Shown: positions 52,410-61,699 of the stretch, piece by piece
Layout of the letters: every line of letters starts with the position of its first letter
Numbering within the stretch: position 1 is the stretch's first letter
Assembly (NCBI GenBank): GCA_030442055.1
Contig: JAUJEB010000001.1
Span: 806,001-870,000 of the forward strand
Reading direction: 5' to 3'
From: Agaribacillus aureus
Lineage (GTDB): Bacteria; Bacteroidota; Bacteroidia; Cytophagales; Cyclobacteriaceae
DNA: 64,000 nt
Translations under genes and position numbers: made by a program
The notes under the pieces: generated by a model
Databases searched by the model: none
The model's input: the letters and a program-made list of their open reading frames with translations, nothing else
Told to the model about the DNA's origin: nothing

Positions 52410-53603
52410 TTATTCTTCCCAAAATTCAGGTTCATTGACATCTCCTCCTTTCAAGGTGCAATCCGAGCATTTCGGTAACGCTAGCAAAGCGCCTAATACA
52501 TTGCCTCCAATCTCGCTAAAATAAAACCCAATAAAAAAGCTTCTACCACTGTTGACAGCGAGTAGCAGTGTCTCTTCATATTCTTCGGGCATATCAAAGT
52601 CAGCTTTTTTCAAGGTGTCCATCGGGTTACAGAAAGGTCTTCTGCGTAACGATGGCGTTACGTCCACGGCTTTTACGTAAGTCCTTTCCTCCTGTACCCC
52701 CGATGCGGAAAAGTATCCAAGGACACTTTCATCGGGGTTGGTAACGTTTTTCAGGTTTCCCAAAACCCTGGCGGGTTGCTTGTCAAAAATGCTTCCTAAA
52801 TCCTCATTTGACTCTTTCAGGTTTTTCCAAAATAAATATTCCTTTTCCTCGAGGGCAAATTGCTTCACCAATATGCTATACCTTCTGGTAAAACGTTCCT
52901 CTTCCCGTCCAACAAAAGCTATCTTGTGTTTTGAAAGCACATTGGATTTCAGGCCCGCCGTAGTGGCAATGTTTATCCCGGAAGGTTCCCAGTATTTCCA
53001 ACAGGTGTGCCGCGGATTGGTGGTCAGCACCACCTGGTCATTGCCTATGTAGTCTGAATATGAAGGCCAAAAGACACCTATTTTCCAAACCTCCTCCAAT
53101 TCATATCTAAAATACCTGGGACCGTCATCCGGGCCGCGGCTATCGATAAAAAACTGTACTACGTCTTCGTCTTCCTCTACGTCTGTCGTGCCAATGGTCC
53201 TGATTTGATAGTATACACTATCGATGACCGGCGACGGATGTATTGTTTCCCAGGTCGACTGATAGGTTTGCCCACCAAAGTTTATGTTTAACCGGTAACT
53301 TTTACCCACCTCCCCTTGCAGGGTACTGGTCTCGTATTCGCCGTCACGGGTCTCAATTAAGGTTTCAGTACCACCATTTTGCACCTCGATAGATACCTCT
53401 GCACCGGTCACCTTATCACTATCGCCATTAAGGGAGGTGCTTCTACTGATTTTTACTGTATAGGGACCTGGCTGATCGGTGACAATACCATCCACCACCA
53501 CAAACGACTGGTCACTTTCCGGCACGTTAGGGTCAAATGGGTCAAGACAGCCGGATATCCCCAGATAAATCAATAAAACCAGATATTTGTTTACACGTCT
53601 CAT
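52410..53603 (-). CDS. DUF4249 lipoprotein
   Basis: A 397-residue protein with a lipoprotein signal (LVLLIYLGISGC, Cys19) and the DUF4249 start DPFDPNVPESDQSFVVVDGIVTDQPGPYTVKISRS. The middle has paired cysteines and aromatic residues, and the end GGNVLGALLALPKCSDCTLKGG carries a C-x2-C motif. The start overlaps the stop of the TonB-dependent receptor by 4 bp (ATGA). DUF4249 proteins are commonly the partner of such receptors in Bacteroidota, where they probably act as outer-membrane binding lipoproteins, much as SusD does. Confidence 0.9.
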   Translation of the reverse strand: MRRVNKYLVLLIYLGISGCLDPFDPNVPESDQSFVVVDGIVTDQPGPYTVKISRSTSLNGDSDKVTGAEVSIEVQNGGTETLIETRDGEYETSTLQGEVGKSYRLNINFGGQTYQSTWETIHPSPVIDSVYYQIRTIGTTDVEEDEDVVQFFIDSRGPDDGPRYFRYELEEVWKIGVFWPSYSDYIGNDQVVLTTNPRHTCWKYWEPSGINIATTAGLKSNVLSKHKIAFVGREEERFTRRYSILVKQFALEEKEYLFWKNLKESNEDLGSIFDKQPARVLGNLKNVTNPDESVLGYFSASGVQEERTYVKAVDVTPSLRRRPFCNPMDTLKKADFDMPEEYEETLLLAVNSGRSFFIGFYFSEIGGNVLGALLALPKCSDCTLKGGDVNEPEFWEE

Positions 53604-56374
53604 TTAAGCTTAAAGTGATAGGTTATAGTTGGAATTGCATTCTTAAAGATCGAAAGCTTATAGCCATTGATTTCGTTTCCTTCCGCCCTGAAAAACACGG
53701 AATAAGCATTGGCGCGGCTTGTCAGGTTATATACCGACAATGACCACGAGCCGTCAATCCGTTTATGTACTCTATGGTTGCCGTCGAAATTAAATGCGAT
53801 GTCTGTTCTGAAATAATCCGGTATCCGGAATTCATTGCGATTCCCGTAGAGCACTCTTGGTTTGTCTTTAAACTCATATTTCGTGATGGGAAAGGTGGCA
53901 GGTCTGCCGGTGCTATAGGTCACATTAAAAGAAATATTTACCCGCCTGTTGATTTTATAGTTTGATACCAATACCGCCGAATGAGGTTTATCAAAATTCG
54001 AGGGATAAAATCTTCCGCCGTTAATCCTTTCCGAGGCAAAAGTGCCATTGGCCTGAATTTCAGACCTGGAATAAGTATAGCTCAACCAACCGCTGAACTT
54101 ACCCGACTTCCGCTTCAACAATACTTCCACGCCATATGCCCTGCCTTTGGCCGGTACAATATCGGTTTCCAGCACTTCATTTAGCAAAAGGTCCGCGCCA
54201 TCTTTGTATTCCAGTACATTATTAACGGTTTTATAATATCCTTCTATGGACATTTCCATGCTTGTACCAAAAAAAGTTTTATATAAGCCAATAGAGTATT
54301 GATTTCCAATTTGAGGTTTAATAGCGGCGCTACTAAGCCGCCAGGTATCTATCGGCGAAATGGCTGTGGTATTGGAGAGGACATGAATGTATTGATTCAT
54401 GCGATCATAGGAAAATTTAACTGATAAATCCTCACCGAGTTTATACCTGCCGGACAGCCGCAATTCAGGACCGACATAGGTCTTGATAAACTCATTATTG
54501 GAATGAAAGGTGGTGTCCGTCACAAACTCTTCTTCTTTCGGTGTATTCGGCTGATAGCTGAAGGACTGGCCCGGTCCTAAACTATTGAACACCGAAAGCC
54601 TCAGGCCACCATAAACGCTAAACCGGTTTGTCAGCTCATATTCATAACCACCAAAAATTGCGGTCTCCAGTCCCTTTTCCTTGTTCAAATCGATGGGCAA
54701 TATTAAAGATTGATCGCCCAGTGGCTTTTTCCTGCCTGGTTGTAAATCATAAAGCGTGGAGGACACGCCAAACTTTACATTAGCCCGCTCTTTAGGAAAA
54801 TAGTTAAATTCTGTTTTAAGGGCGTAGTGATTGATGTTGTAATCAATTTTAAACGCATTGACCGGATTCTGATCGCTGGATAGCTGATAGTTATAATTGG
54901 CATAGGCAATTGATGATATCGCATGAAGTTTTTTGGAGAATGTATGCCGCCACTGTAAAGCGGCATTGCTGTTAAAATACCGATAAAGCGAATCCGAGTT
55001 AAGCTTAAACCTATCCCTGCTATGGTAAGCCGACAAGATCAGGGTATTGTTATCATCTATTTTGTGGCTGACTTTTCCCACCAGATCGGAAAATCCTCCT
55101 TCACTATTTCTAAAGTCAGGATCATCCAATAAAGAAAGTATCCAATCGGAATACGTGCTCCGCAAACCTACAAGATAGCTGCTGGTATCTTTCTTGATCG
55201 GTCCTTCCACGGTCAATTTCAGTGTTACAGGGCTTATTCCTCCTTTATAGGTAAATTTTTTCTTATTACCATCCCTCAATGCCACGTCAAACACCGACGC
55301 TATTCTGCCGCCATAATTGGCGCCGATGCCACTCTTATACAAATTGGCGCTCGCAATGACATCGGGATTAAATACTGAAAAGAAACCAAATAAATGATTC
55401 GTATTGTAGACCGGCACATCATTGAGCAGTACCAGATTCTGGTCGGCACTTCCTCCGCGGACATTAAAGCCTGCAGCGCCCTCACCCACTGTTTGCACAC
55501 CTGGAAGTGTCAGCGCAATTTTCATAATATCTGCCTCTCCCATTACCGATGGGATCTGACGAATGTTTTTAATATTCAAATTGGCAAAGCCGGTCTGTAA
55601 ATTTTCGATGGTATTTCTCTCTCCTGTCACCACGACCTCTTTCAACGATATGATACCATTTTTCAGCTCTACATTCAGCTCACCGTCGCTGTACAGCATC
55701 ACCTGCCTTTTAGTAGATTTCATGCCTGCCGACGTGATAAACAACACGTGTTTTCCCTTGGGTAGGGTAAATGAGAAATAACCGTATTGGTCGGTAATAA
55801 CTCCAACCAAAGGGCTTTTCTTAAAAACCGATGCACCAATCACCGGCTCTCCCGTTTTTGCCTCTTTAACAAACCCGTCAATGATGGCAGTTTTTCCGTC
55901 AAACCTGTTTATTGCCTTGCCGATTTCGATTAGCTGGTTTTCCATGCGATTATCCCTGTCCAGCTCAGCTATTTCCCGAATATTGTCAAGAATGCTTTCC
56001 TGATCCGGAGAGGGGGCCTTTTTTTCCAGTTGCCTGACGTTAAATATTGCCGGGTTAAGGGTTTCCTTTATCTTGTATTTTCCTGTGGCAATGACCATGG
56101 TGCTGTTTTTGACATAAAAGTTGATGTTGGAGGTAATGGAAATTTTTTCCACCATTTTGTCCAAACTGACGTCACTGAATTCCAGATCAACGATCGTACT
56201 GTCAAGCTCCGGCCCAAAAAGGAACTTTAAATCATACCTGGATTCCAGGTCCTCAATCATGTCAATAAAATAGGTTTGCTGATAGGATCCCTGAAAGGAT
56301 GGCTTTTCCTGCGCATTTAAACCATTGGCGACCAAAAAAATAAAAAGGATTAGTTGTAGTCCGGTTTTCTTCAT
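53600..56374 (-). CDS. TonB-dependent receptor with STN and carboxypeptidase-regulatory domains
   Basis: A 924-residue outer-membrane receptor. The signal peptide ends near Ala-Gln (about 22); an STN-like domain (about 30-95, YFIDMIEDLESRYDLKFLFG) is followed by a CarboxypepD_reg domain (about 165-245, GFVKEAKTGEPVIGASVFKK), a TonB-box-like LKEVVVTGER (about 246) and a plug (about 255-370, GGSADQNLVLLNDVPVYN). The rest is a barrel ending in TYHFKLK. Size and neighbours fit the DUF4249-paired receptor type, not SusC. The STN domain points to sigma/FecR control; the nearest such pair is the one at 48039-49832. Confidence 0.92.
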   Translation of the reverse strand: MKKTGLQLILFIFLVANGLNAQEKPSFQGSYQQTYFIDMIEDLESRYDLKFLFGPELDSTIVDLEFSDVSLDKMVEKISITSNINFYVKNSTMVIATGKYKIKETLNPAIFNVRQLEKKAPSPDQESILDNIREIAELDRDNRMENQLIEIGKAINRFDGKTAIIDGFVKEAKTGEPVIGASVFKKSPLVGVITDQYGYFSFTLPKGKHVLFITSAGMKSTKRQVMLYSDGELNVELKNGIISLKEVVVTGERNTIENLQTGFANLNIKNIRQIPSVMGEADIMKIALTLPGVQTVGEGAAGFNVRGGSADQNLVLLNDVPVYNTNHLFGFFSVFNPDVIASANLYKSGIGANYGGRIASVFDVALRDGNKKKFTYKGGISPVTLKLTVEGPIKKDTSSYLVGLRSTYSDWILSLLDDPDFRNSEGGFSDLVGKVSHKIDDNNTLILSAYHSRDRFKLNSDSLYRYFNSNAALQWRHTFSKKLHAISSIAYANYNYQLSSDQNPVNAFKIDYNINHYALKTEFNYFPKERANVKFGVSSTLYDLQPGRKKPLGDQSLILPIDLNKEKGLETAIFGGYEYELTNRFSVYGGLRLSVFNSLGPGQSFSYQPNTPKEEEFVTDTTFHSNNEFIKTYVGPELRLSGRYKLGEDLSVKFSYDRMNQYIHVLSNTTAISPIDTWRLSSAAIKPQIGNQYSIGLYKTFFGTSMEMSIEGYYKTVNNVLEYKDGADLLLNEVLETDIVPAKGRAYGVEVLLKRKSGKFSGWLSYTYSRSEIQANGTFASERINGGRFYPSNFDKPHSAVLVSNYKINRRVNISFNVTYSTGRPATFPITKYEFKDKPRVLYGNRNEFRIPDYFRTDIAFNFDGNHRVHKRIDGSWSLSVYNLTSRANAYSVFFRAEGNEINGYKLSIFKNAIPTITYHFKLK

Positions 56375-56378
56375 GGCA

Positions 56379-57104
56379 TCAGTTAATTGGAAATTTTGGG
56401 TCTAATAATGATACCAATTCAATTAAGCTCTTTTCACGCTTCTTTTTTGAGAATTTGAGTTTATTTTTTTTTATGGTAGCCATCACTTCTTTCGCATGGT
56501 TATATGCCTCCAGTACACTTTTCTTTTTTTGGACAGGAAATGTTCCAAAGGCATTTTTAATATAATATCTGTCAACAGGCAAAAACTCCTGGCGAATTCT
56601 GTTATTTTCAATGGACTCTTTCTTCTCCATGTTCCTTTTTATAAATAAATGGGCGTTATCACCCTCAAAGGCCACCTGGTAGAATCCTTCCTGCATGACC
56701 GTATCGTCTTTAATGCGTCTGAAATCACATCCCACGATCGAAAACTCGGATACCCTTTCACCATCGATAGTCACATGTCTGATATAGTTTTTGGTGTCCA
56801 GCATAGCCACGATTTTCTGGATATACAGGTCATACTGGATCTCAACATCATTAAAAACCACACCGTCGTAAACCATGGTACCTTTTACCAGGTTTTTCGA
56901 CCTAAAAAACTGACTATTTTTTGCTCCCTCATACTTCAGGCTATAATATCTGCCCGTTAAAATATGGGCTACAAAGGCATCTTTATGATTTTGATGAACC
57001 TGTTCTTTCCTGGCCTCTAGCAGGTCTGCGGTAGCAATGCCTGATTGACCGAATGACGAACTCCAAAAAATGAGCACACTGATAAGGGTTACTATATTTT
57101 TCAC
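56379..57104 (-). CDS. secreted hypothetical protein of the receptor operon
   Basis: A 241-residue protein with a signal peptide (MKNIVTLISVLIFWSSSFGQ). It starts with GTG at 57104. The mature part is beta-rich up to about residue 150 (YYSLKYEGAKNSQFFRSKNLVKG; VVFNDVEIQYDLYIQKIVAML), then a basic Lys-rich helical tail (about 195-230). The stop lies 4 bp before the receptor start, so it is the first gene of that operon. I recognise the layout from uncharacterised Bacteroidota proteins beside TonB receptors, but no function is known. Confidence 0.8.
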   Translation of the reverse strand: MKNIVTLISVLIFWSSSFGQSGIATADLLEARKEQVHQNHKDAFVAHILTGRYYSLKYEGAKNSQFFRSKNLVKGTMVYDGVVFNDVEIQYDLYIQKIVAMLDTKNYIRHVTIDGERVSEFSIVGCDFRRIKDDTVMQEGFYQVAFEGDNAHLFIKRNMEKKESIENNRIRQEFLPVDRYYIKNAFGTFPVQKKKSVLEAYNHAKEVMATIKKNKLKFSKKKREKSLIELVSLLDPKFPIN

Positions 57105-57291
57105 AACATTAAATAATTACTGGGTGTATTGCGGAAAGAAACAAATACGTAGAAAGGGGAAATCAGTTACAGGCTGAAAGAAGGCCTGTCAAAATAATCC
57201 ATAAATCACTGGTATAAAAATATCCTCTTCACAAAAGTATATATTCCACGTTTCCTGATGGTAAAAATAACAAATATTCGGTAAAATCAAA

Positions 57292-58299
57292 TTATAAACC
57301 TGTCATTTCACCCTTTTCAAAATCCCAGACTTTTAACTTCAGGCAAGCCATAATATCCGTCGGACGCAGCGTGGTGGTAATAGGATTTTGAAGTTCGGGC
57401 ATTTCCTGCATCACTTCCTTAAGCCGGTAAAAGGGGATTCGATGGTTGACATGATGTACGTGATGATAGCCAATATTACCTGTAAACCAGGCCATAACGG
57501 GGTTCATTACCAAAAAACTAGTGGAGTGGATAGCTGCCTTGGTGTAATCCCAATTTGAATTGTCGGCAAAAGTAGCGCCAGGAAAATTGTGCTGGGCGTA
57601 AAAAAGATACGCTCCAAAGCCATGGGCCAGTACAAACGGTAGCAACCAGCTAAAAAACAAAGCCTCAATACCACCATAATTATAAATCAGCCCTCCAATT
57701 AAAAAATGAAAAAACAAGGCAAAGAAAGAATCCCAATGATTTTTGGGGCTTCGGAAAAGTGGTTTAATATTGAAGTCAAATAGAAATAAGGTGATATAAC
57801 CTGAAAAAATGGTCACAGGATGACGCATGGCCAGGTATCTCAGCCTTTCTTTGGCACTAAGCTTTTGGTACGCATCTTTACTGATCAGAGGATAAGAACC
57901 GATCCCCTCGTGAGACAGTTTGGAATTATAATTATGATGGTGATTGTGGGTTCGCCTCCAGATGGCTGAAGGTGCCAGAACGAATAATCCGAAAGCTTTC
58001 ATGATGCATTTGGCCAGTATAGAGTTCTGGAGAATTGCCCGGTGCTGGTAGTCGTGGTATATCACGAAGAATTTTACTATAAACAAGGCGGTCACTAGGC
58101 TGAACGCCAGTCTCAACACCCAATGAATCTCATTATAGGTGCCCGCAAATGCCAATATCAAAAATATGAGCGTACTGATCGTATAAATCCAGCTTTTACG
58201 GCGGTTTTCAACAGCATATTTTTTACTGTAAAGAATCAGTTCTTTTCCCTCTAGCAGCTTTACACGTTTAGTTAACGTTGGTTCTTTGTCAATGATCAT
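57292..58299 (-). CDS. fatty acid desaturase (membrane di-iron type)
   Basis: A 335-residue membrane protein with the three histidine boxes of acyl desaturases: HDYQH (about 87-91), HNHHH (about 117-121) and HHVHHVNH (about 275-282), spread between four or so membrane helices. Such enzymes insert double bonds into fatty acyl chains using oxygen and an electron carrier. The lipid acyltransferase gene ends 40 bp upstream, which suggests control of membrane or lipid A acyl composition. Chain position of desaturation is not readable. Related carotenoid hydroxylase/ketolase functions are less likely. Confidence 0.9.
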   Translation of the reverse strand: MIIDKEPTLTKRVKLLEGKELILYSKKYAVENRRKSWIYTISTLIFLILAFAGTYNEIHWVLRLAFSLVTALFIVKFFVIYHDYQHRAILQNSILAKCIMKAFGLFVLAPSAIWRRTHNHHHNYNSKLSHEGIGSYPLISKDAYQKLSAKERLRYLAMRHPVTIFSGYITLFLFDFNIKPLFRSPKNHWDSFFALFFHFLIGGLIYNYGGIEALFFSWLLPFVLAHGFGAYLFYAQHNFPGATFADNSNWDYTKAAIHSTSFLVMNPVMAWFTGNIGYHHVHHVNHRIPFYRLKEVMQEMPELQNPITTTLRPTDIMACLKLKVWDFEKGEMTGL

Positions 58300-58339
58300 T
58301 AGAATTCATTACGTGAATATTTTATTTCATAGGCGATAA

Positions 58340-59215
58340 CTAATTGGATGGCCTCTGATGTTTCCATCTTCTGTGAGACCACAACCACGTTTCCGGTTGC
58401 TCCCGAATGCCGTCCTCCAAAACTTTGTTTAAAGCCGTGGTAATTTCTATGTCAGCCGTGTCCCGCGGTGTCTCAAATAGTATTTTCGGGCAAACTTCAT
58501 AGTACCCTCGCTTCACGCGCTTGACATGCATGTACACGACAGGGTAATCCAGTTTTTTGGCAAGTTTCTCAGGGCCGTTGAAAACAGGTGTATCCTGGTT
58601 CAGGAAGTCCATCCATACTGCCGTATTGATCGGTGAAGGGGCCTGATCGGCGATTAGTGCTGTAGCACTGATTACCTTTCTGTTAGCTATCATGCTCCTT
58701 AGCGTATTGTTTCTCGGTATTATCTTGGTATTGAATTTAGTCCTGGAACCACTGAACATTTTTTCAAAATACGGATTTGACAGCGGGTTGTAAACGACAA
58801 ACAGCTGGTGCTTACAGTTAAGGGAAAAACAGGGTCCCGCCCACTCCCAGTTACCCAAATGCCCCATGACGATAAGGATACTTTTTTTCTGTTCAAATAT
58901 GGCATCTATCATCTCAGGGTTTCTCATGGTCACCCGGCTCCTGACATCTTCCTGTCGCCAGGTGATGGTTTTTAGCGTCTCTAAGGTGAGATCGCATAGA
59001 TAGCGGTAATAGCGCTTGCTGATCTGTTTTATCTCCTGCTCCGAATTTTCAGGGAATGAATTTTTGAGATTGCTTAATACAACACTTTTTCTGTAGCCAA
59101 CGGCATAGTAAATCAGTAAATAAAAAGCATCCGAGATTCTATATAGTACCCAAAACGGGCTGTATGAAATGAGATAAATAAACGGGTAAAGCAGAAAGTA
59201 AGAAAGTGCTTGCAT
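58340..59215 (-). CDS. LpxL/HtrB-family lipid A acyltransferase-like protein
   Basis: A 291-residue protein. One N-terminal membrane helix, then SVVLSNLKNSFPENS and the catalytic H-x4-E motif in MGHLGNWEWAGP (about 117-122), followed by IADQAPSPINTAVWMDFLNQDTPVFNGPEKLAKKL, the second family block. LpxL/LpxM enzymes transfer acyl chains to lipid A at the inner membrane; Bacteroidota homologues can also act on other lipids. The start is the ATG at 59215. It heads a two-gene unit with the desaturase. Confidence 0.92.
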   Translation of the reverse strand: MQALSYFLLYPFIYLISYSPFWVLYRISDAFYLLIYYAVGYRKSVVLSNLKNSFPENSEQEIKQISKRYYRYLCDLTLETLKTITWRQEDVRSRVTMRNPEMIDAIFEQKKSILIVMGHLGNWEWAGPCFSLNCKHQLFVVYNPLSNPYFEKMFSGSRTKFNTKIIPRNNTLRSMIANRKVISATALIADQAPSPINTAVWMDFLNQDTPVFNGPEKLAKKLDYPVVYMHVKRVKRGYYEVCPKILFETPRDTADIEITTALNKVLEDGIREQPETWLWSHRRWKHQRPSN

Positions 59216-59534
59216 ATACTAAATTTCACGAAACCACCACCGTAACCGGTTTGTTTCAACCGGCAAATTACAAATTAATTAAAGATCAAAAAAACTATTT
59301 TTTAAAGTATCCCGAGTTAAAGTACCTGACTGCACTTTCTAAAAGAAAAGTATCAGCAATTCCAACGGCAGGGAATTATGGGCATTTTAAAAAGTTCAGA
59401 GAGAAATGATAAATTTAGGTTTGAATTATCGTTTCTCTAAAATGAAAGGATTTACTGGCATAGATCTTCATATAAAACGTGCACAAGAATAAAATGAATC
59501 TATTTCCAAACCATTTTAAAAGAGATACCTTTAA
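59216..59534 (+). other. intergenic region before the GNAT gene
   Basis: A 319-bp AT-rich region between two divergent genes. A 67-codon reading frame at 59206-59409 has no recognisable features and overlaps the acyltransferase start, so it is not called. No repeat or strong promoter was found. Confidence 0.35.
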
Positions 59535-59954
59535 ATGAAGACAAAAATCACGCAATTATCTGCCTCTGAAACCTGGATATTACGTCACAACGTCATGTGG
59601 CCCACCAAACCATTGGATTATGTTAAGCTGCCAAAGGATCTGGAAGGAACCCATTTTGGCCTGTGGAAAGATGAGATACTGGTTTCAGTTGTTTCTTTAT
59701 TCATTGAGGATGGAAGCGCTCAATTCAGAAAACTGGCTACGGAAACAGACAAACAGGGAAACGGATATGGTACTGCGCTACTCTCTTACGTTATGCAATA
59801 CGCTTCCGATCAGAAGGTCAGTAAAATCTGGTGTAATGCCAGAACCGACAAGACTTCCTTTTATAAAAAATTTGGAATGATTGAAACCGACAGGCGATTT
59901 ACAAAAGGAAATCAAGATTATGTAATCATGGAAAAGGTTATCTGGAAAGGATAA
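59535..59954 (+). CDS. GNAT-family N-acetyltransferase
   Basis: A 139-residue acyl-CoA-dependent acetyltransferase. The acetyl-CoA binding loop is TDKQGNGYGTALLSYVMQYA (about 74-93), followed by the core strand IWCNARTDKTSFYKKFGMI typical for the family. It begins with MKTKITQLSASETW at the ATG at 59535. The substrate is not known; amines on small molecules or proteins are usual. Directly behind it lies a fragment of a second gene in another frame. Confidence 0.9.
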   Translation: MKTKITQLSASETWILRHNVMWPTKPLDYVKLPKDLEGTHFGLWKDEILVSVVSLFIEDGSAQFRKLATETDKQGNGYGTALLSYVMQYASDQKVSKIWCNARTDKTSFYKKFGMIETDRRFTKGNQDYVIMEKVIWKG

Positions 59955-60154
59955 ACCAGCAGCTAAAGTACACCTGGTATTGGGAAGGAAGTGATGCACC
60001 AACGATCGTCACCAAAGTATTTAAGAACAAAGCAGCAATAAGTACTATTAACCTCCGGCGCGAAGGATTTCTAACAAAAGAAAATATAGAGATGGAGGCC
60101 GAAGGCTGGGATTATTATACAAGCGTCCTCGAGAAAAAACTTGAAAATCGTTAA
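59951..60154 (+). pseudogene. C-terminal remnant of an SRPBCC/AHSA1-like protein
   Basis: Reading in the frame ending at TAA 60152-60154 gives about 67 residues without any start codon: INQQLKYTWYWEGSDAP, then TIVTKVFKNKAAISTINLRREGF and EAEGWDYYTSVLEKKLENR. This is the C-terminal half of SRPBCC/AHSA1 domain proteins, which end with a GW-x-yy-x-x-x-L-x-x-L-E helix. An in-frame stop lies upstream at 59882-59884, and the frame between that stop and about 59950 runs antisensically through the GNAT coding sequence. The N-terminal half of the domain is missing. Confidence 0.6.
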
Positions 60155-60192
60155 AATACCTATGGCTCCCGGTCATTGGAACCATAGGTATT
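60155..60192. terminator. bidirectional terminator between convergent units
   Basis: AATACCTATGG at 60155-60165 pairs perfectly with CCATAGGTATT at 60182-60192 around a 16-nt loop. On the minus strand the stem is followed by TTAACG with a short T-run from the stem end. It lies between the plus-strand GNAT/SRPBCC unit and the minus-strand receptor/PepSY unit. Confidence 0.75.
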
Positions 60193-60206
60193 ATGGCATG
60201 CTGAAT

Positions 60207-61691
60207 TTAGGTCTTCATATACACGCTTAGTCCTAACAAAGCAACGGTTAACAGCCCTAGCGCTGCTAAAGACATCACTATATCTCTAAAATCTTTCCCG
60301 GCAAAATCAAGTGTATGGTACTTATGCAAAAAAGCGAAACTGAAACCTTCCCACCGGTCGGGATTGGTGACCATAGCCGCCAGTTTGCCAGTGGCTGTTT
60401 CTATGTAGTAAGTCGCATTATCAGCGGTTTTATAACTGATTTTCTGCACCGGCAGCCGTTTATTTACAAACCCATATTCACCGGCAAATTTGGTGATCTG
60501 TTCGGTGTTTTCAATCTCCGAAAGTCCGCTGTAGATGCCGGCAAGGTATTTTGCATATTCCGTATCACCGTTTTCCAGCTTCTTACCATTGCCTACGGAC
60601 AGGTAACTCACCTCATGCCGGTGCTTGCCCCCGTGGGCAAACCGATAATATAATTGCTCCTTCATGGCAGAAAGTGATATGTTAGCTACCGGCTTTTCAA
60701 GCCCGTCCATGAATATCGCCAGATCGGTTTGGAGGTCGACAGTGGCGATTTTAGACTGTGGGGTAAACTTATGCAAAGCATATGGATCCTTTTTATAAAG
60801 GAGATGATAAGCGCCGCTGAAGGAGAAAGTCAATGTCACCACCGACACGGCAAAACCAAGACTTCTATGCTGCCTTCTTCTTTTTGACCTGATGGTATTC
60901 GCCGCCTGCTTTTTGAATCGTCGCCAGCCAATGGAATAGATGTATAATCCACTGACGGCTGATAAAAAGATCAGCGACAGCAACAAGGTCATCACCAATG
61001 CCCTTGCCGGACCCGCAAATTTCAGAAAATCCCAGTTATGCAGCTGGTTGAACAGCCACATAAAGGTCTTTCGCTGCTGATTATTGACCGTTCCGAGCCT
61101 GCTGGAAGTCGTGTGAACATAAACATCGAGTTTATCCGGCCGGTCAAAGGAAACTTTATATACAGGGAGAAGCCTGTTAATGAATTTATACTGCGAAGTA
61201 AATTTGCTCACTGTACTAATTCCCACTACCCCTGCATTGTGTTCATTCATAAAATACCGTGCCAGGTAGGTGGCATAAATACGGTCACCGTCTTTCAGGG
61301 GAGTGCCATCGTTGGTGTTTAAATATACCACGTCCCTTGCAGCACTAGCCGGCAGTACCTGATAGTAAAGTATGTCCCCTATACGTACCGTATTGATATT
61401 TCCAAATATGGTAATGCCATTTTTGGTCAATGCTTCTTTTAGCGAAAGCTTAAAATCTCCCTGTTGCAGCGCGGGGGTTTTCACAAACCTGTTTGGGATC
61501 TGCACTTTAATCCATCTGGCCATGATAGGATGCATGAGGCCGCTGATGCACCACATGATTACCGGTATTAACAGCACGATCCCTGTTTTCCTGTGCCATT
61601 TATACCATTTGCCGAGAGCAGGTTTCCTTCTTTTCTGTGGGGTTTTCCCGGCAGCAACCTCCCTGGCCGGGTCTTTTGTTAATGTTTCCAT
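60207..61691 (-). CDS. PepSY-associated membrane protein (iron-uptake reductase type), internally duplicated
   Basis: A 494-residue inner-membrane protein with a helix at about 36-58 (TGIVLLIPVIMWCISGLMHPI), a periplasmic PepSY-like region (about 75-200), helices near 232-255 and 275-300, a second periplasmic region and a final helix near 465-490. The two halves resemble each other: YKFINRLLPVYKVSFD and YGFVNKRLPVQKISYK, then HNWDFLKFAG and HTLDFAGKDF. PepSY-TM proteins with receptors act in ferric siderophore reduction. It starts 8 bp after the TonB receptor gene. Confidence 0.88.
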   Translation of the reverse strand: METLTKDPAREVAAGKTPQKRRKPALGKWYKWHRKTGIVLLIPVIMWCISGLMHPIMARWIKVQIPNRFVKTPALQQGDFKLSLKEALTKNGITIFGNINTVRIGDILYYQVLPASAARDVVYLNTNDGTPLKDGDRIYATYLARYFMNEHNAGVVGISTVSKFTSQYKFINRLLPVYKVSFDRPDKLDVYVHTTSSRLGTVNNQQRKTFMWLFNQLHNWDFLKFAGPARALVMTLLLSLIFLSAVSGLYIYSIGWRRFKKQAANTIRSKRRRQHRSLGFAVSVVTLTFSFSGAYHLLYKKDPYALHKFTPQSKIATVDLQTDLAIFMDGLEKPVANISLSAMKEQLYYRFAHGGKHRHEVSYLSVGNGKKLENGDTEYAKYLAGIYSGLSEIENTEQITKFAGEYGFVNKRLPVQKISYKTADNATYYIETATGKLAAMVTNPDRWEGFSFAFLHKYHTLDFAGKDFRDIVMSLAALGLLTVALLGLSVYMKT

Positions 61692-61699
61692 GATCCTTG

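Noticed and set aside
59206-59409. 67-codon frame at the start of the intergenic region before the GNAT gene
   Set aside because: It overlaps the start of the well supported acyltransferase gene and shows no family features.
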